Assembly: GCA_013399115.1 (NCBI GenBank)
Contig: VXAA01003855.1
Span: 18,844-82,843 of the forward strand
Direction: 5' to 3'
Length of the DNA: 64,000 bases
Origin: Anseranas semipalmata
Taxonomy: Eukaryota > Chordata > Aves > Anseriformes > Anseranatidae
Under the pieces are notes generated by a model. That model was not told the DNA's origin. It was given only the letters and a program-made list of their open reading frames with translations, and made no database searches. Of this stretch, positions 47,956 through 59,858 are shown piece after piece; the first letter of the stretch is position 1; each line of letters starts with the position of its first letter. The translations under genes were made by a program, and so were the position numbers.

Positions 47956-49334
47956 CTTTTGGATCATGAGGTTCAAGAGGTATTAACATGAGATTTTGCA
48001 AATCCTGCATGTACCCCTCTCACTTTTTAAAGATGCCCGAGACACGGCTTTGGTCCCAGATCTGAACTACCTTAAAAGAGAAAGTAGCCATGTTCTATAC
48101 AGACTGTGCTACTATGTGTGAAGATTGGATCTAGATCCATGAAGTGTAAGGGTTTTTTAAATCTGCGATTTTGTTTGTTTGCAGCCTTATTGTTTTTTTT
48201 GTTGATTAGGTAAAGCATAATAATCTCCCTCAACCCTCATTCCAGTGCAACAGGGAGATACGGTAAGTTTCTCCAGCCGTGCACAGAGCTGGTAGCTGGA
48301 GAGGCTTCCACTCATTCTCTATTTCCATGACATTCTGATGACATTTACCAAAACAAAGGCTGAGTTCGGTCCTAAACTGTACATTTTTGTTTCTGCCAAC
48401 TTGCAAGTTCAAGAGCTGTGCTATAGGTGCAGCTGTGAAAGCAGCAGTTGGCCCAAGCACTGATTTTTACCTTCCAGTAGCAATGTGGTAGGAGAAGGTA
48501 GAACAAGAGATAAATGTTTCAGATGGAACATGAAATGCACTCGGTAGATTCAGACAGTGTTTTATGCCTTCCTATTAGAAATTTCACTGTTTCTAATGTT
48601 TAAGAGCACTCTAAAGGTGCTAATAGCCAATAATATCTGGACAATTAGTAGAGCAATTTCCTTTGGTTCAATAAATTATTCCTCACTGTTTGGTGAGCAA
48701 ATGGTTCTTAGCTATGCTGAGCTGATTTGATTGAGAGACTGGAGAAAGCAGAAATGAAAAGTTTAGAAGAGTGGAATGCAGATCCCTCTTTGCTGTGAGT
48801 ATACAGAGCACTCCTCCTTTCTCTTTGGTCAACACAGATTGAAATCTGAAGAGAAAGCCCTTTTACTGGGGTTGAGGTGAAGACACTTTTTCTGTTCTCA
48901 CACGTCCTTTCCTGTTTTAATGAGCAGGATTCTTCCCAGCCTGCCCTACTCCTATAGTATAGAACTACAATGTAATCAGTCTTAACTGTAAAGCTCTGGG
49001 ATAGTGAGAATGATTTTCTGATAGTGCACAATTTTCTCTGATTTTGTACTTCTCTGTGAGACTTTTGACACATGCTTATAAACATACTCATTTGCCTAAC
49101 GTCCACTTCTTACCTATTAAATAAGTACTGGGGGCATTGTAAATAAACTATCAGTGGGGAGCTGGAGAATATGCTTTCGTCTATTTTAGGTATGTAGTCA
49201 GAAAGTACGGTCATCTCCAGTTTGCTCTTTGTCCCTGGTGTGTATGCTGTGGTAGCTTTGCAGCAAATCTGATCTCCACTAGACTGCACTAAAGTCAGAT
49301 AGAGAGAGCGTTTGGAAAACGGAGATGTTTACCA

Positions 49335-49490
49335 AGGACTCTGGAGAAGCAAGTTCAGTTCTCATACAAGGCTCTGCCCTTGGTGCCTTCTGTGACCTTG
49401 GACATCTTGATTTAATTTCCTTACTCTCAAATGAAAAAATGGTGAGTGCATAGATTTTTTTTTTTAAAGTTGTGAAGATTAATAAAGTGT
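49335..49490 (+). repeat. MIR-like SINE
   Basis: AAGTTCAGTTCTCATACAAGG, GCCTTCTGTGACCTTGGACA, TTTCCTTACTCTCAAATG and GTTGTGAAGATTAATAAAG are in MIR order on the plus strand over about 150 bases, with a T tract inserted near 49455-49466. Confidence 0.65.
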
Positions 49491-49600
49491 CTGCCTAGAT
49501 ATTAGGATAATGAAGAATGCTGAGATAGGTGGAAGCTGTGAAGCTATTTGCATACCCTTATCTCCAAGGAAGTTTACTTCATATTACCATGGAGAGAAAG

Positions 49601-49644
49601 TTCTCTCTCTCTCTCTTCACCCCCCCACCCCCCCCACACCCCCT
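49601..49644. repeat. (CT)n and poly-C tract
   Basis: A CT run (49602-49617) is followed by C runs of seven to nine separated by single A. On the minus strand these are G runs able to form a quadruplex. Confidence 0.95.
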
Positions 49645-51122
49645 TTGGTATTAAAAACAACTTTTTTATCTGGTTCAGTGTTGTTAGTTACTTATATTAT
49701 GCTATGGCCAATACCTTGTGGTAAAAAGCTCTTGGAACTGGATAGAGGGTACTCCATTTAAGAGATGGATACGTCTATTAATATGCACTGAATCAGAGAG
49801 AAAACAGCTTTTTCCTGTTTTGTAGTATGCTAAATGAAAATAAGGTGTTTTGCCTTCTCTTCTACAACAACAACTGTAATTACGTGCTTAAAGGCTTCAT
49901 GATTTTCTGTTTTTTTATGTTCTTTTCAGACAGAACATAAAACTTCTTGAAGAAGAGACACAGAAATATCAGTGCTGAAAAAGGACTTGTTGCATGCTCT
50001 GGTCTGTGCCCTTGCCTGTAGAGCAGCATTCCCCCTTGCACATTTCTGTCAATTTGTACAGTCTGATTTTTATCTCTGAAGGGCACCTTCCCTTGGGAAC
50101 GCATGTGTGTTTGTTTAGGGAGATGGACATTATCTCATGGGCAAAGATTTCACAGTGTTCTCTATTGATACAAGCGTGAACAAGAGTTCATTTCTTCCTC
50201 TGAACTAATTACTCTTCTTTCTTTAGTGTTGGCATCCTTCATGTGCCTGCAGCCCATTGTCATAGCAAGGCATGTTGTACATACTTTTCTGTACACACGA
50301 ACCAATTATTCTTGGCAGCAACTAACTTTTCTTGCTCTTGCTTTTCTCTGAACCCCCAACAGCCTGCACTGATATTCAGAGTAAAAAGGCACTCTCCCAA
50401 TGCCATGGTACATGCATCACCTCATAGAGAACTTCTACAAAGAAAGGGGAGAACTTTTACATAGGGAATGTGGTGTTGTCACTCAATTTTTTGGGGGGGG
50501 TGGTGATGGAGAGAAAAAGGAACGTATTTGTAAAATTCTTCGAGTACTCCTTATTTCAAATGTAAGCTTGGGTTCTGGTCTTTGGTTTTCCAGTCTGGGA
50601 TATGGTCCAGACTACAGATGATTTTGATGAACTTCAGAGCGTATAGATCTGGTCTTGTACAGCTAGTCTGATCATGTTTTTTTATCTTAACATGTGTCCC
50701 TTTTTTTAACTACTGTCTGTTCTACTGCCTTCACTAAGGAGGACAGAAGGGAAATTTGTTTAGTTTTCTGAAATTACTGTATTAAGGGCTTTAACTTTTT
50801 AGTGAGCGCTTCATAGGAATCTTCCTGCATGCCTTTTTATATTGGTATTTGAGACTCTGGTTCAGTGGAGAGCAGGCTGGTGGCTCTGTATTGGCCCTAC
50901 ATCTTCGTGACCCTAGCTGCACCACATTCTGCAAAAAGGCACTCTGTGTAACCCTTAAGTCAGTAGGGCAGGCCGAGCAGTTGAAGGGCTTTCAGTTGGA
51001 AGGGTCTTTAAACTAAGGCATTTATCAGACCCAAAAGCAGTTTAAAGAAAGAAAGCAGAATTTTCTTTTTCCTGATCATACATTGTTGCTTATATGCATC
51101 ATTTGTGTTTTAAGGGCACCAG

Positions 51123-51220
51123 TTTCTTTTCTTTTCTTTTCTTTTCTTTTCTTTTCTTTTCTTTTCTTTTCTTTTCTTTTCTTTTCTTTTCTTTTCTTTT
51201 CTTTTCTTTTCTTTTCTTTT
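51123..51220. repeat. (CTTTT)n microsatellite
   Basis: About 19 perfect copies of the pentamer, followed by a T-rich tail to 51235. It produces a lysine/glutamate/arginine frame on the minus strand that is not a gene. Pure pyrimidine on one strand over nearly 100 bases; likely length-polymorphic. Confidence 0.98.
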
Positions 51221-51300
51221 TATTTTTTTTTTTAAGGAATGCAGGGAACAATTGAAAAGGAGGAGGAAACAACAGCACTGTCAGGGTTGCCAAGGATCCA

Positions 51301-51425
51301 TTTTTTCTATATAGTGTCTATTAATTATGCTACTCCTTTTATTAATCCTTTGGCACCTGTTAATTATTCTGCAATTTTGGCTAGCAGCTGGAAAAGCCAC
51401 TTTGAAGCATTAAGCATATTGTTAT
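51301..51425. other. candidate conserved noncoding stretch
   Basis: Directly after the pentamer repeat, unique AT-rich sequence has CTATTAATTATGC, TTATTAATCC and GTTAATTATTCTGC, each with TAAT cores, ending in a CAGCTG E-box. Confidence 0.25.
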
Positions 51426-51657
51426 TTAGTTACTAAAATATTCAATGCATTGAACTGAAAGTATGCAGTGAGACAGGAAAAAAAGCCCTTCACCCTAAGC
51501 CACATTTAGAGCAGCAAGCAATAAAAATATTTGCTTTGGAATGATCTTTGTGGAACAAAACTGACTGACGCACATACAGGGAAAATAAAACAAAAGCTTC
51601 GTAAGACAAAGGGACTGTGAGAGGTGGCCAGAATGTCAAATTAATGACTCTGAGACT

Positions 51658-51720
51658 AATCCTGGTCCCACTGAAATGAGTGCTTAGATTCCCACTGATT
51701 TTAACAGGATCTGGACTGGC
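51658..51720. repeat. related old repeat fragment
   Basis: The segments ATCCTGGTCCCACTGAAATG and CCCACTGATTTTAACAGGATC lie within 60 bases, the same CCCACTGA-type core seen at 22.8 kb. Confidence 0.35.
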
Positions 51721-52029
51721 CTCTTTCTCAGATGATTGGCTTCTTCCATACCCCTCTTTGCTCTTCTCTCACAATGTGGCCACTTAAGCCTCATTCCTCC
51801 CTCTTACTGTCCTTTATATGCTTGCCTTTCCCCCTAATCTCCTTTTTCTGTTATATTTCATTCTCTCTCTGGGTAGCATGTACTTTTCTAGGCAATCCCA
51901 ATCCACTCCAAAAAAAAAAAAGAGAAAAAGAAAAGCCAGAACAGTTGCATTACCGCCTGACTGTTTGTAGTGTTTAATCTTCTTGCTGTTGCATCTTCTT
52001 CTTCCACCATGGGCTTTTCTTGCACATTT

Positions 52030-52144
52030 ATATTGTGAGCTACTGAGGGCAGGGCCCATCTGTTTACTCTGTTTAGCAGTGCCTCCCTTAATAGGACATA
52101 ATTCTTTTGTGGTCTTTAGGCACAATTCATAACTCATAATAATC
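52030..52144 (+). repeat. amniote SINE tail (MIR-variant type)
   Basis: GAGGGCAGGGCCCATCTGTT, TAGCAGTGCC, TAATAGGACATAATTC, TTTAGGCACAATTC and a CATAATAATC end give the same tail pattern as the copy at 33.5 kb, in order. Confidence 0.55.
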
Positions 52145-53036
52145 TATTGACAGGCTGGCTGGACTGTGGAAATGCTAGCTAGCCATCCTGTCAGCCTCAG
52201 TTACCATTATTTTGGTTAACTCTAGTGAAGTGACTGGGCCTGGCTCCTTTATGATTGTGAATTGCGTCTAGTTAGGATGAAAAGCATGAACAAGGGAAAT
52301 GTCGGTTATGCCTGCCTCTTACCTAAACGGCCAGTGTCCACAATGGCTCATCCGAGTCTAACTCATCTACAGATTCTTGCTGCCTTTGTGGCAGCTAATA
52401 TCAAGGGTCCTCATCTGTATTTTTGCTTGCTTCAGACCTTGCCACTAAAGCAGAGGATGTATGCTAAAGCATAGCAAAATGGAGTTTATCAGTATGGCAG
52501 GCCAGTGACCTCTTGGGTGTGTTATAAAGCACAGCCAGCATCCTGGGTGTTTCTTACAGTGAATCGCCAGCCAGCTTTGAAGCAATCATACAGGCAGGCA
52601 ATTTGGATGGGTGGGAAGCCCAGTCTCAGATTTGCTCTTGCACCATGTTTGGACACAGTACAGATGCAGCTATTCTACTTGAAATAACTTTATCCAGAAT
52701 ATGTTGGACTGGGAGGACTGAAACCTCATTACTGATGAAAACTGTGGCCTTTGCACCAGGAAAATCCTGGTTTACATTTTTCTGACACGGTCTTTGTTCA
52801 TCACCTGTGGGAAACTGAGCCCCTTGTCACAGGGTTTATACTGGGGTGACTCAGGGCCCGTTAAGTTCTGTCACCCCTGATATAAACAGCTGGCGAGCTG
52901 AACCCTAAATCTGTTTGCTCCTTACAGCTGCCTAGTTACTGTGGCAGAGGCATCCAGATCAAGTGTGAGAAATTTCATAAAGGGCCAATGCTGTGAGCTG
53001 GTTTCTGCTTCTTGAGAGAGTATTTTGGAGTTGAGT

Positions 53037-53091
53037 GCTTTTTTTATTTATGTATGCATATATATACACATATATTTTATTTTTATGTGTG

Positions 53092-53126
<35 letters not shown>

Positions 53127-53135
53127 ATATACACA
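53037..53135. repeat. compound (TA)n/(TG)n microsatellite
   Basis: A T-rich start, interrupted TA and CA dinucleotides, about ten TA units, about ten TG units, then TATATACACA. Confidence 0.95.
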
Positions 53136-54135
53136 GATCGAGTTAGTGTAGTGTTTTCCTGCACTGACAACCCCAGTGGAAGTATGTGGAAGGATGAGAT
53201 CCTTCCTGTCCCGGTGGGAACATGTAAAGCAGCCCTGAGGTGGGAGGGTGAGACCCGTGCTTCGGAGCCTATAGAGCTCATGGTGTGGGAGTCCCAGGGA
53301 TACTCAGCCAGTCTGTTATGATCATGCAAAGCTTCACTTCAGGGTTTTAAGTCTTCAAAACACAAACTCACCTCTATTCAGAGGGGAAAGGGAGAAATAT
53401 CACTTTAATCTGGGATTCAAGCCGATCCCTTGTGGAATTCCCCTGGAAAGTGTGGGGAGGAATAAGAAGCAAAAGCAGCAGGACATTTATGGTATTGCTG
53501 GGTTTGAAGCATTTTTAGCTTTGTCTTAAAGGGACGCTGTCAAGATCAGTGAATCTAAAATTAGATTGCTTTTCTCTTTCCATCCCAAATGTGTCTATTT
53601 TTTTTATCTGTGTTATGTTACAAATGCTTCTATGTTAATTTTTTTTTAAGAAATAAAATTAATGTAAAGAGCCCAATATTCATAATAATGCTGCAGTTAA
53701 AAAAGACACAAAAGATAGACTGTGTGTAAGCCATGACTAAAAACTCCACAATAACAAACCATTTTGTGGCGAGCGCCTTGCAACAAAACACAGAAGCGTG
53801 GTAGAAAACCCTGCAGAAACAACACGGCATGCATGCTATATCCATTTCTGTAATAAGAAACAGAGCTGAGCCTCTGAACATTGGAAGAGGACACCACTGT
53901 CCAGCACTTAGAGGGGCCACCATAGTGTGTGAGGAGAAACATACTGCAGATTCAAGGTACTTGAGATTAATGTAATGGGGCACGTGTACACATCCACACC
54001 CACACCCCAATTATTTGATGTCCATTTTATTGTGTTGGATTTCCTTCTGCACTACTTGTATGTCTTCTTTCCCCTGTGCTCTCTTCTGATACTTAACAAA
54101 TAACAGCCTGATAGAATCTCCATTAAACAGGCTTT

Positions 54136-54667
54136 CACAGAATCACAGAATCACAGAATCGTTCAGGTTGGAAGAGACCTCCAAGATCACCTAGTCCAAC
54201 CTCTGACCTAACTCTAACAAGGCCCACACTAAACCATATCTCTAAGCTCAACATCTAAACGTCTTTTAAAGACCTCCAGGGATGGTGACTCAACCACTTC
54301 CCTGGGCAGCCCATTCCAATGCCTAACTACCCTTTCGGTAAAGAAGTTTTTCCTAATATTCAACCTAAACCTCCCCTGACGCAACTTGAGCCCATTCCCC
54401 CTCGTCCTGTCACCAGGCACGTGGGAGAAGAGACCAATCCCTACCTCACTACAGCCTCCTTTAAGGTACCTGTAGAGAGCGATAAGGTCACCCCTGAGCC
54501 TCCTCTTCTCCAGGCTGAACAACCCCAGCTCCCTCAGCCGTACCTCGTAAGACTTGTTCTCCAGACCCCTCACCAGCTTCGTTGCCCTTCTCTGGACTCT
54601 CTCGAGCACCTCCATGTCCTTCTTGTAGTGAGGGGCCCAAAACTGAACACAGTACTCGAGGTGCGGC
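54136..54667 (-). mobile_element. CR1 LINE, 5'-truncated, relatively young copy
   Basis: On the minus strand this is the 3' end of a CR1 non-LTR retrotransposon: the C-terminal end of ORF2, a short 3' UTR, and a terminal array of the 8-mer ATTCTGTG type (three units at 54136-54160 in reverse complement). The 5' boundary near 54667 is the usual truncation point of incomplete reverse transcription. The reading frame is intact, so this is the youngest repeat in the window. Confidence 0.95.
54229..54666 (-). pseudogene. CR1 ORF2 C-terminal fragment
   Basis: An open frame of about 145 codons runs from the truncation junction to a stop at 54229-54231. It contains the hallmark CR1 pieces [41 protein letters not shown] and, near the end, WNGLPREVV. 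This is the part after the reverse transcriptase core. The endonuclease and the catalytic YxDD motif are absent, so the fragment cannot be active. No internal stop or frameshift is present. Confidence 0.92.
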
Positions 54668-55765
54668 TTTTATGCCCAATTTAAGTCCTCATTTTACTGC
54701 TGGAGCAGAAGGACTCAGTGATTTGTAAGTTCATTGAAGAAATTTTTGGTAAAATGGTTCCATCCAGATTTGGAGGCCCAGTCACCAACACCTTAGTTAA
54801 GAGTCTCTTCTCAAAGCACTTCCCAAAGGTATTTGGAAGGGGGAAGCACTTGTGCATCAGCCATTCCTCTGCTTTGGATGCTTGTGCACTGTCTGTCTTT
54901 TATGGGATGAATCTGTTTGAATGAATATGTTCACTTCCTGTGTAAGCTTTATTTTGTGCAGGACTAGCATGCTACTATTAATGTAGTGGTGGTCTTTGTT
55001 CAAAATCTCTGGAGTTGTTGATATATTTAATAGCAATACAATTGGTGATGTTGGGAATTAATGAACAATGACCACTGATGGGCTTTCTGTGGCCAAAGAA
55101 CTGCTCAGCTCCAAATCTTTGCTTATGGATCTTTACACATAAAAATCCTATCCTGGGAATAGCCTTGAGCAACCTGCTTTATTTACTACATATGCCTGTG
55201 TGGTTTTGATCTCTGTGTACTTCTATATCCTGCTGAAAAAATGTGTCCATTCTGCACTGACAGCAAGGTCAAGTAGCTCTACGTCAATTATACAGACTAG
55301 AAAATGAAACTGTTATATTAAGCTGTGACAAGTTAAAATGAAATTAACATCTCCAATGATTAACCAACATATCCTTCCTGCCTTTAGAGGCCACAGGTGT
55401 AGTGTGGTGTGTTCAGTGGAGAGACAGAACGAGGGACTCTTTCCATGGCAAAATGCTCAGTGATGGGTGTTGATTTGGAGGCAACGCAAGTCTTCCTCTT
55501 TGAGAGTTTACTGAGGGGATCCTTGTAGCTGCAGGTTCACCATACAACTCTTAGAATTACTCGTAGCCCTGTATTGCATGTGCAATAAATGAAAAAAAAT
55601 GAACCTATCTCCCCAGGGCAGATATACTCTACACATTTCCTACATGGCCTTTGTTCTGTCCCAGCGCTGTGACATGCAGAAGGGATGGTACCCCAAAATG
55701 GGCTTTTGGCGTCACATACATCCTGTTGAAAGGAAGAGCAGCAGTTTCACTGGCTTTTGGACTAT

Positions 55766-55812
55766 GCACCACTGTAGTCCAGGGTACAGCACCACTGTAG
55801 TCTTCCAGGGGT
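55766..55812. repeat. imperfect tandem duplication
   Basis: GCACCACTGTAGTC is repeated with a period of about 24 bases, each unit followed by a CCAGGG segment. Confidence 0.8.
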
Positions 55813-56234
55813 GGAGGAAGAAGCGGTGAACTGGGGGACAGGATGGCAGTCAGGAGGGACTGATGCTATCCTGAATACTGTGAAGGTCTGGTCTGAACGA
55901 AGCGGTTGTAGTCAGCACAGTTAGAGCCAGCCTTTGCCAGGATGATAAATTTCGCTAATGCGTTCTGGTGAGGATAAGCTCTAGGAACTTGCATGTTTCA
56001 GAAGAAAGTGCTGTAAGGCTGGTAATGAAATTGTAGCATCTCAGTGTCCTGCAGAAAAGGATTATTTTCTTAGTTTATTAATATGTTCTCAGCATTTTTC
56101 CTCTTTCAGTTCTACAGAAGCATTTTTTTTATGTTTCCCTCAGGTGTCTTGAAGCTTCTTCTTTGCAGAACAGACCTCCTGAATGGGCAGTGACCTGGTC
56201 AGAGCACTGACTTTTATTTTAAACCCACCAGCAG

Positions 56235-56250
56235 AAAAAAAAAAAAAAAA
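56235..56250. repeat. poly-A, 16
   Basis: Sixteen A about 20 bases upstream of the unidentified duplicated element copy A; no target-site duplication was evident. Confidence 0.95.
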
Positions 56251-56269
56251 CAAAACCAGAATATTTTTG

Positions 56270-56370
56270 AAGGGAAATTTCCTTTTTGGGTTTTTGTATC
56301 TCTGAAAGAATTTCCGATGTAGGCAGACAGTAATTCCCAGCTACATGCTTCCTGATAAGGAAACAGCTCC
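56270..56370. repeat. unidentified duplicated element, copy A
   Basis: About 100 bases colinear with 63195-63290: both begin GGGAAATTTCCTTTTTGGG, then have AGAATTTCC or GGAATTTCC, then AGGCAGACAG or GGGCAGACAG, then GCTTCCTG or GCTTCTTG and a GGAAAC or GGGAAAC end. It includes the 10-base palindrome GGAAATTTCC (56273-56282). It fits none of the CR1 or MIR patterns here; family unknown. Confidence 0.6.
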
Positions 56371-59300
56371 AATAAATGCAGCTATAAATAGCTACCTTTT
56401 TATTTTTTAAAACGTAGAGAGACTTGTTTAGTCTTTCTTTCAAACTGCTGAAAGAATGGGACAGTATAGGATTGGAGTCTTATGTTTGGCACCCACTGGC
56501 TTTCCAGATCCACAGATTAAGAATTTAACGTGTATTTATACAACTGATTACATTACATAAAGCTTAGATGTCTGTTTATTTCTGCTTGTCTTTCTCATGC
56601 TGCTGTGAAAGAAAAAACCCAACTTTTTATATGGTAAACATAAATTGCATTTTGCCTTCCTCATGAGAAAAAAATATTACCTGCTTTAAGCAGAATTCAC
56701 AATGTTTTTGCTATAAGCCTGCATTTTAGTGGTTCTCTTTCTAGGTATAGCTTATTAAGGTGTCATCTCAGAATAAGTAGCATGGTCTTTATCTACATTT
56801 TTTAAACTATTTTTTTTGTACATTTGCTATGGATGTGCTGTAGCACATTCATAGTAAGGCATAAATTCCCCTTTTTCTAAAAGTAACTTGTTGGGACAAT
56901 TTTGTACTGTTAGTATATAAGCCTTCCAAATTTTCTATATTGTCTCCCTCTTTTTATGGTTCTTTTTCATGTATTTTTAATGTTATGGCTTTTGGTTTTG
57001 GATTCTAGCTAAAATTTCCCCCTGCTAGTCCTGTTTTTCTTTGTTCTTTTACGTAGTTCTTTTAGTAGTGCCAAACACACAATACCTTCAGAAAAGCAAG
57101 TAATTGTTTACCTACACAAAAATTTATAGAGACGAGTAAACCTGGCGCAAGCAGTAGAGTGAAAACTTCTTTGCAGGTTAGATTTCAGGCCAACTGTACC
57201 TGTCATTCAGATTGTAATTAAAAATATATACGTGTCCACCAGTGTGATTGCTTTATGGAGGATGAGTCCATGCCATAAATCACCCTGATCAGCAGGTAGA
57301 CCTTAGTGTTGTTTTCCATCCTTGCATCTGCCCACAGGCTGAAGCGTCTCGTGTGGCTGCTGATGGGTGGCTATCTCCAGCAGCATCTTGTGGCTTGTCT
57401 GAGGACATTCTGCTTCAGAGGCAGCGTTGGTAGCTGTGTCCTCTTCTCTCCCTGGTTTCTGTCTCAGCTCTCCTCTTAGTTTTCTCAGGGGGAGCACAGG
57501 TCGCCCCATGGTCAAAGCCACTGGACGGGTGAGCGCAACTTTCTTGCCAACAGCAGTTAGCTGAGTGACGTGGCCCAGCGTGGCAGAGACTGGGTTGAAT
57601 AATCTCCCTTTTCCTCCTCCCACCTTTTTCTCCTTCCGGTGATTTTGCAGGATCTTATGACTTGTGGCCAAATCCTACCCACAAGGGCACTCAGCTGCCA
57701 TGGGCCCTTCCTCTTGGCCTGCTGGTAGTGCTCGGAGCTGGCCTGGAGCCCAACAGATTGCACAAGGGTGCAGCTGGTAGAAGATCCCTCCTTGCCCCTG
57801 CCGTGTGTTACTCACTGAAGTGCCATTGTGGGGCTCGCAAGCAGGCTGCACAGCCTCCTGAGCACATTGCTTGTAATCCGCTCTCCTTTGAAAGTACTTG
57901 AAATGCCTTTACCTTCTCCCTCCTGTGCACTGGTGCTGCACCCAAAAGGTTGATCTGCATGTGCAGGTCTTGCCACACCTCCTCAACAGGCCTGTGGAAC
58001 ATGCACAATTAATATGGTATTAATTAATTATGGGGAGAAGTTGCTGCTGGCACAAGAACCAAAGCTTCCAGCTTATAAAGTGAATGCTTTGATGCTGAGC
58101 TTTAAAGAACATTTCCATCAACTCAAGCCAACAGAGAGATGCTGTGATATTTAAGCCCTCCTTCCTTACAGACTCCAGAGCTCAAAGTCCTGCCACCCTG
58201 GGCACTAATAACAATAATAACAGTGATAAAGGAGGGTTCAGGAAGCACAGCTATGGATCTACCCTCCTGAGCGAAAATGCACAAGTCCTAGATGAAAACA
58301 TTGGTACTGAACCAGAAATGGTTTGTCGAGCCAGCTTAATAGATGCTTACAGTGTGAAAAAAAGAGTGTGACCTTCTGGACCTGCTGAAGTCAATGGTTG
58401 TCTCACTGCCTCAGCAGCTGCCACGGTTTTATTCAGAATGTATGTATAGAAGTAAACATGGAGGTTTGTGCTGTGCTTCTACATATTTGGGCAGTGGTTG
58501 GGGGAAGAGAGAGGAAGGAATGACTGTGCCACTTTGGTCTTATGCAATACTGAGAATTTCTCCCTTTCCACTTCCTCCTTCTCGGTAGTGCAGAAGGAAG
58601 TAGCCCTAGTTCCTGCCGGTCCACAAACCAGTTATTCATTTCAGTTCTGCCGCTTGAGTGTGTCCTTGTGTATTTCCTAGTGGGGGAAATCTCCCTTTAT
58701 GTATGTAAGTTCCTCCTTCCTATTCTCTCTTCCGTTCTGATTTCTTCCAAGCAATCTGTCTCCTTCAGTTTTTAACCTCCTTGCTGGCTTTCACTTCCTC
58801 TCTGTGCTTTAGTGAAGGCGTTTTGTCAGAAAAAAACCTCTGTACACAGATACTTCTTTGTTCCCCTTTTTTTTTCTGTGTCATACTTCTTTGTTACCTC
58901 GCTTCCTTGGAAACTTCCTTAGTAGTCTTATTACCTCTGGGCTTTTAGCTGCATTACTTTGGGTAGTCATTACTGTGTTGCTGGGTGTGTAATTGTTTAA
59001 AGCACCTTGATCTTATTAGAGGTATTTCTTTTACTGCTCTTTAAATACTAATAAGCAGTGGTGACAAATATCATTGTTAAATGCATCGGGCTTGTTTCAT
59101 CACTGCTCTGCAACTTGCTTGGTGGTTTTCACCTGTTGAAAGTGAGTGTAGCCAAATCACAGGAGTCATTCTCTACATCCACTTTGTATTGTTCTCACAG
59201 ATGCAGTGCACAGTGTGCGGTAGTGGTGAATGGGTCACACACAGCAGAAGTTCAAGGTTTGGTTCAGGATCAGAGCCTTGGAGCTCAGCAAAATACAAAT

Positions 59301-59840
59301 AAGGGATAGCACTCAATGTCTGTAGGAGCTGGAACATTTACAGTCCTTATCCAATTTTTACACCCTCTCTTAATTTTAAAATCAGAATGAAAAACAAGCA
59401 GAGGGATTGGGAGTGACAGCAAAGGTTGACAGCAAGAGTAGCTGTATTTGTGATGGGCAGACCTGAAGCAGCTGGGCTGGTAAAAGAGTCAGTATTTGTT
59501 GTTGGCCTCCTGCCACAGCATTATCAGCGTGTGCAGTAATGATGTCTGGATCTCAGAAAGTTTGGCGTCTGATTCAGTTCAACAGAACATCCAGAAGGAA
59601 ATCCAAATGTCTCTCAAATTGGTTGGATATGTAGCGCTGTGGTGAGTCCTCCATAATTCTGATTTTCTTGTTAGAGTTCTGGGAGAATCCAGTTAGTCCA
59701 GAGTGACCCCGAGAACATGGCTTCCCACCCAGGGCCTTTCTGGTGCTGCACTGTTTGCAATGGGAACACGTGTGCACAAAAAAACTTCAGCTCAGAAAAG
59801 AATTAACAGTCAAAATACATTTCAAAGCTGAGAAATTTCC

Positions 59841-59858
59841 TTTTTTTTTTTTTTTTTT
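59841..59858. repeat. poly-T, 18
   Basis: An uninterrupted run of 18 T in unique sequence. Confidence 0.95.

Larger units (their letters stand above)
47956..54135. other. gene-free intronic stretch
   Basis: It holds one MIR-like copy (49.3 kb), a SINE tail (52.0 kb), three simple repeats (49.6, 51.1, 53.0 kb) and a G-run of eight at 50493-50500. No exon recognised. Confidence 0.6.

Noticed and set aside
51099..51293. Lysine-rich frame on the minus strand
   Set aside because: It is the translation of the (CTTTT)n microsatellite.
53025..53329. Frames with Tyr/Ile/Thr/His repeats on both strands
   Set aside because: They are translations of the TA/TG microsatellite.
57303..57671. 122-codon open frame on the minus strand, considered as a processed pseudogene
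   Set aside because: No similarity to a known protein, no poly-A tail and no flanking repeats.
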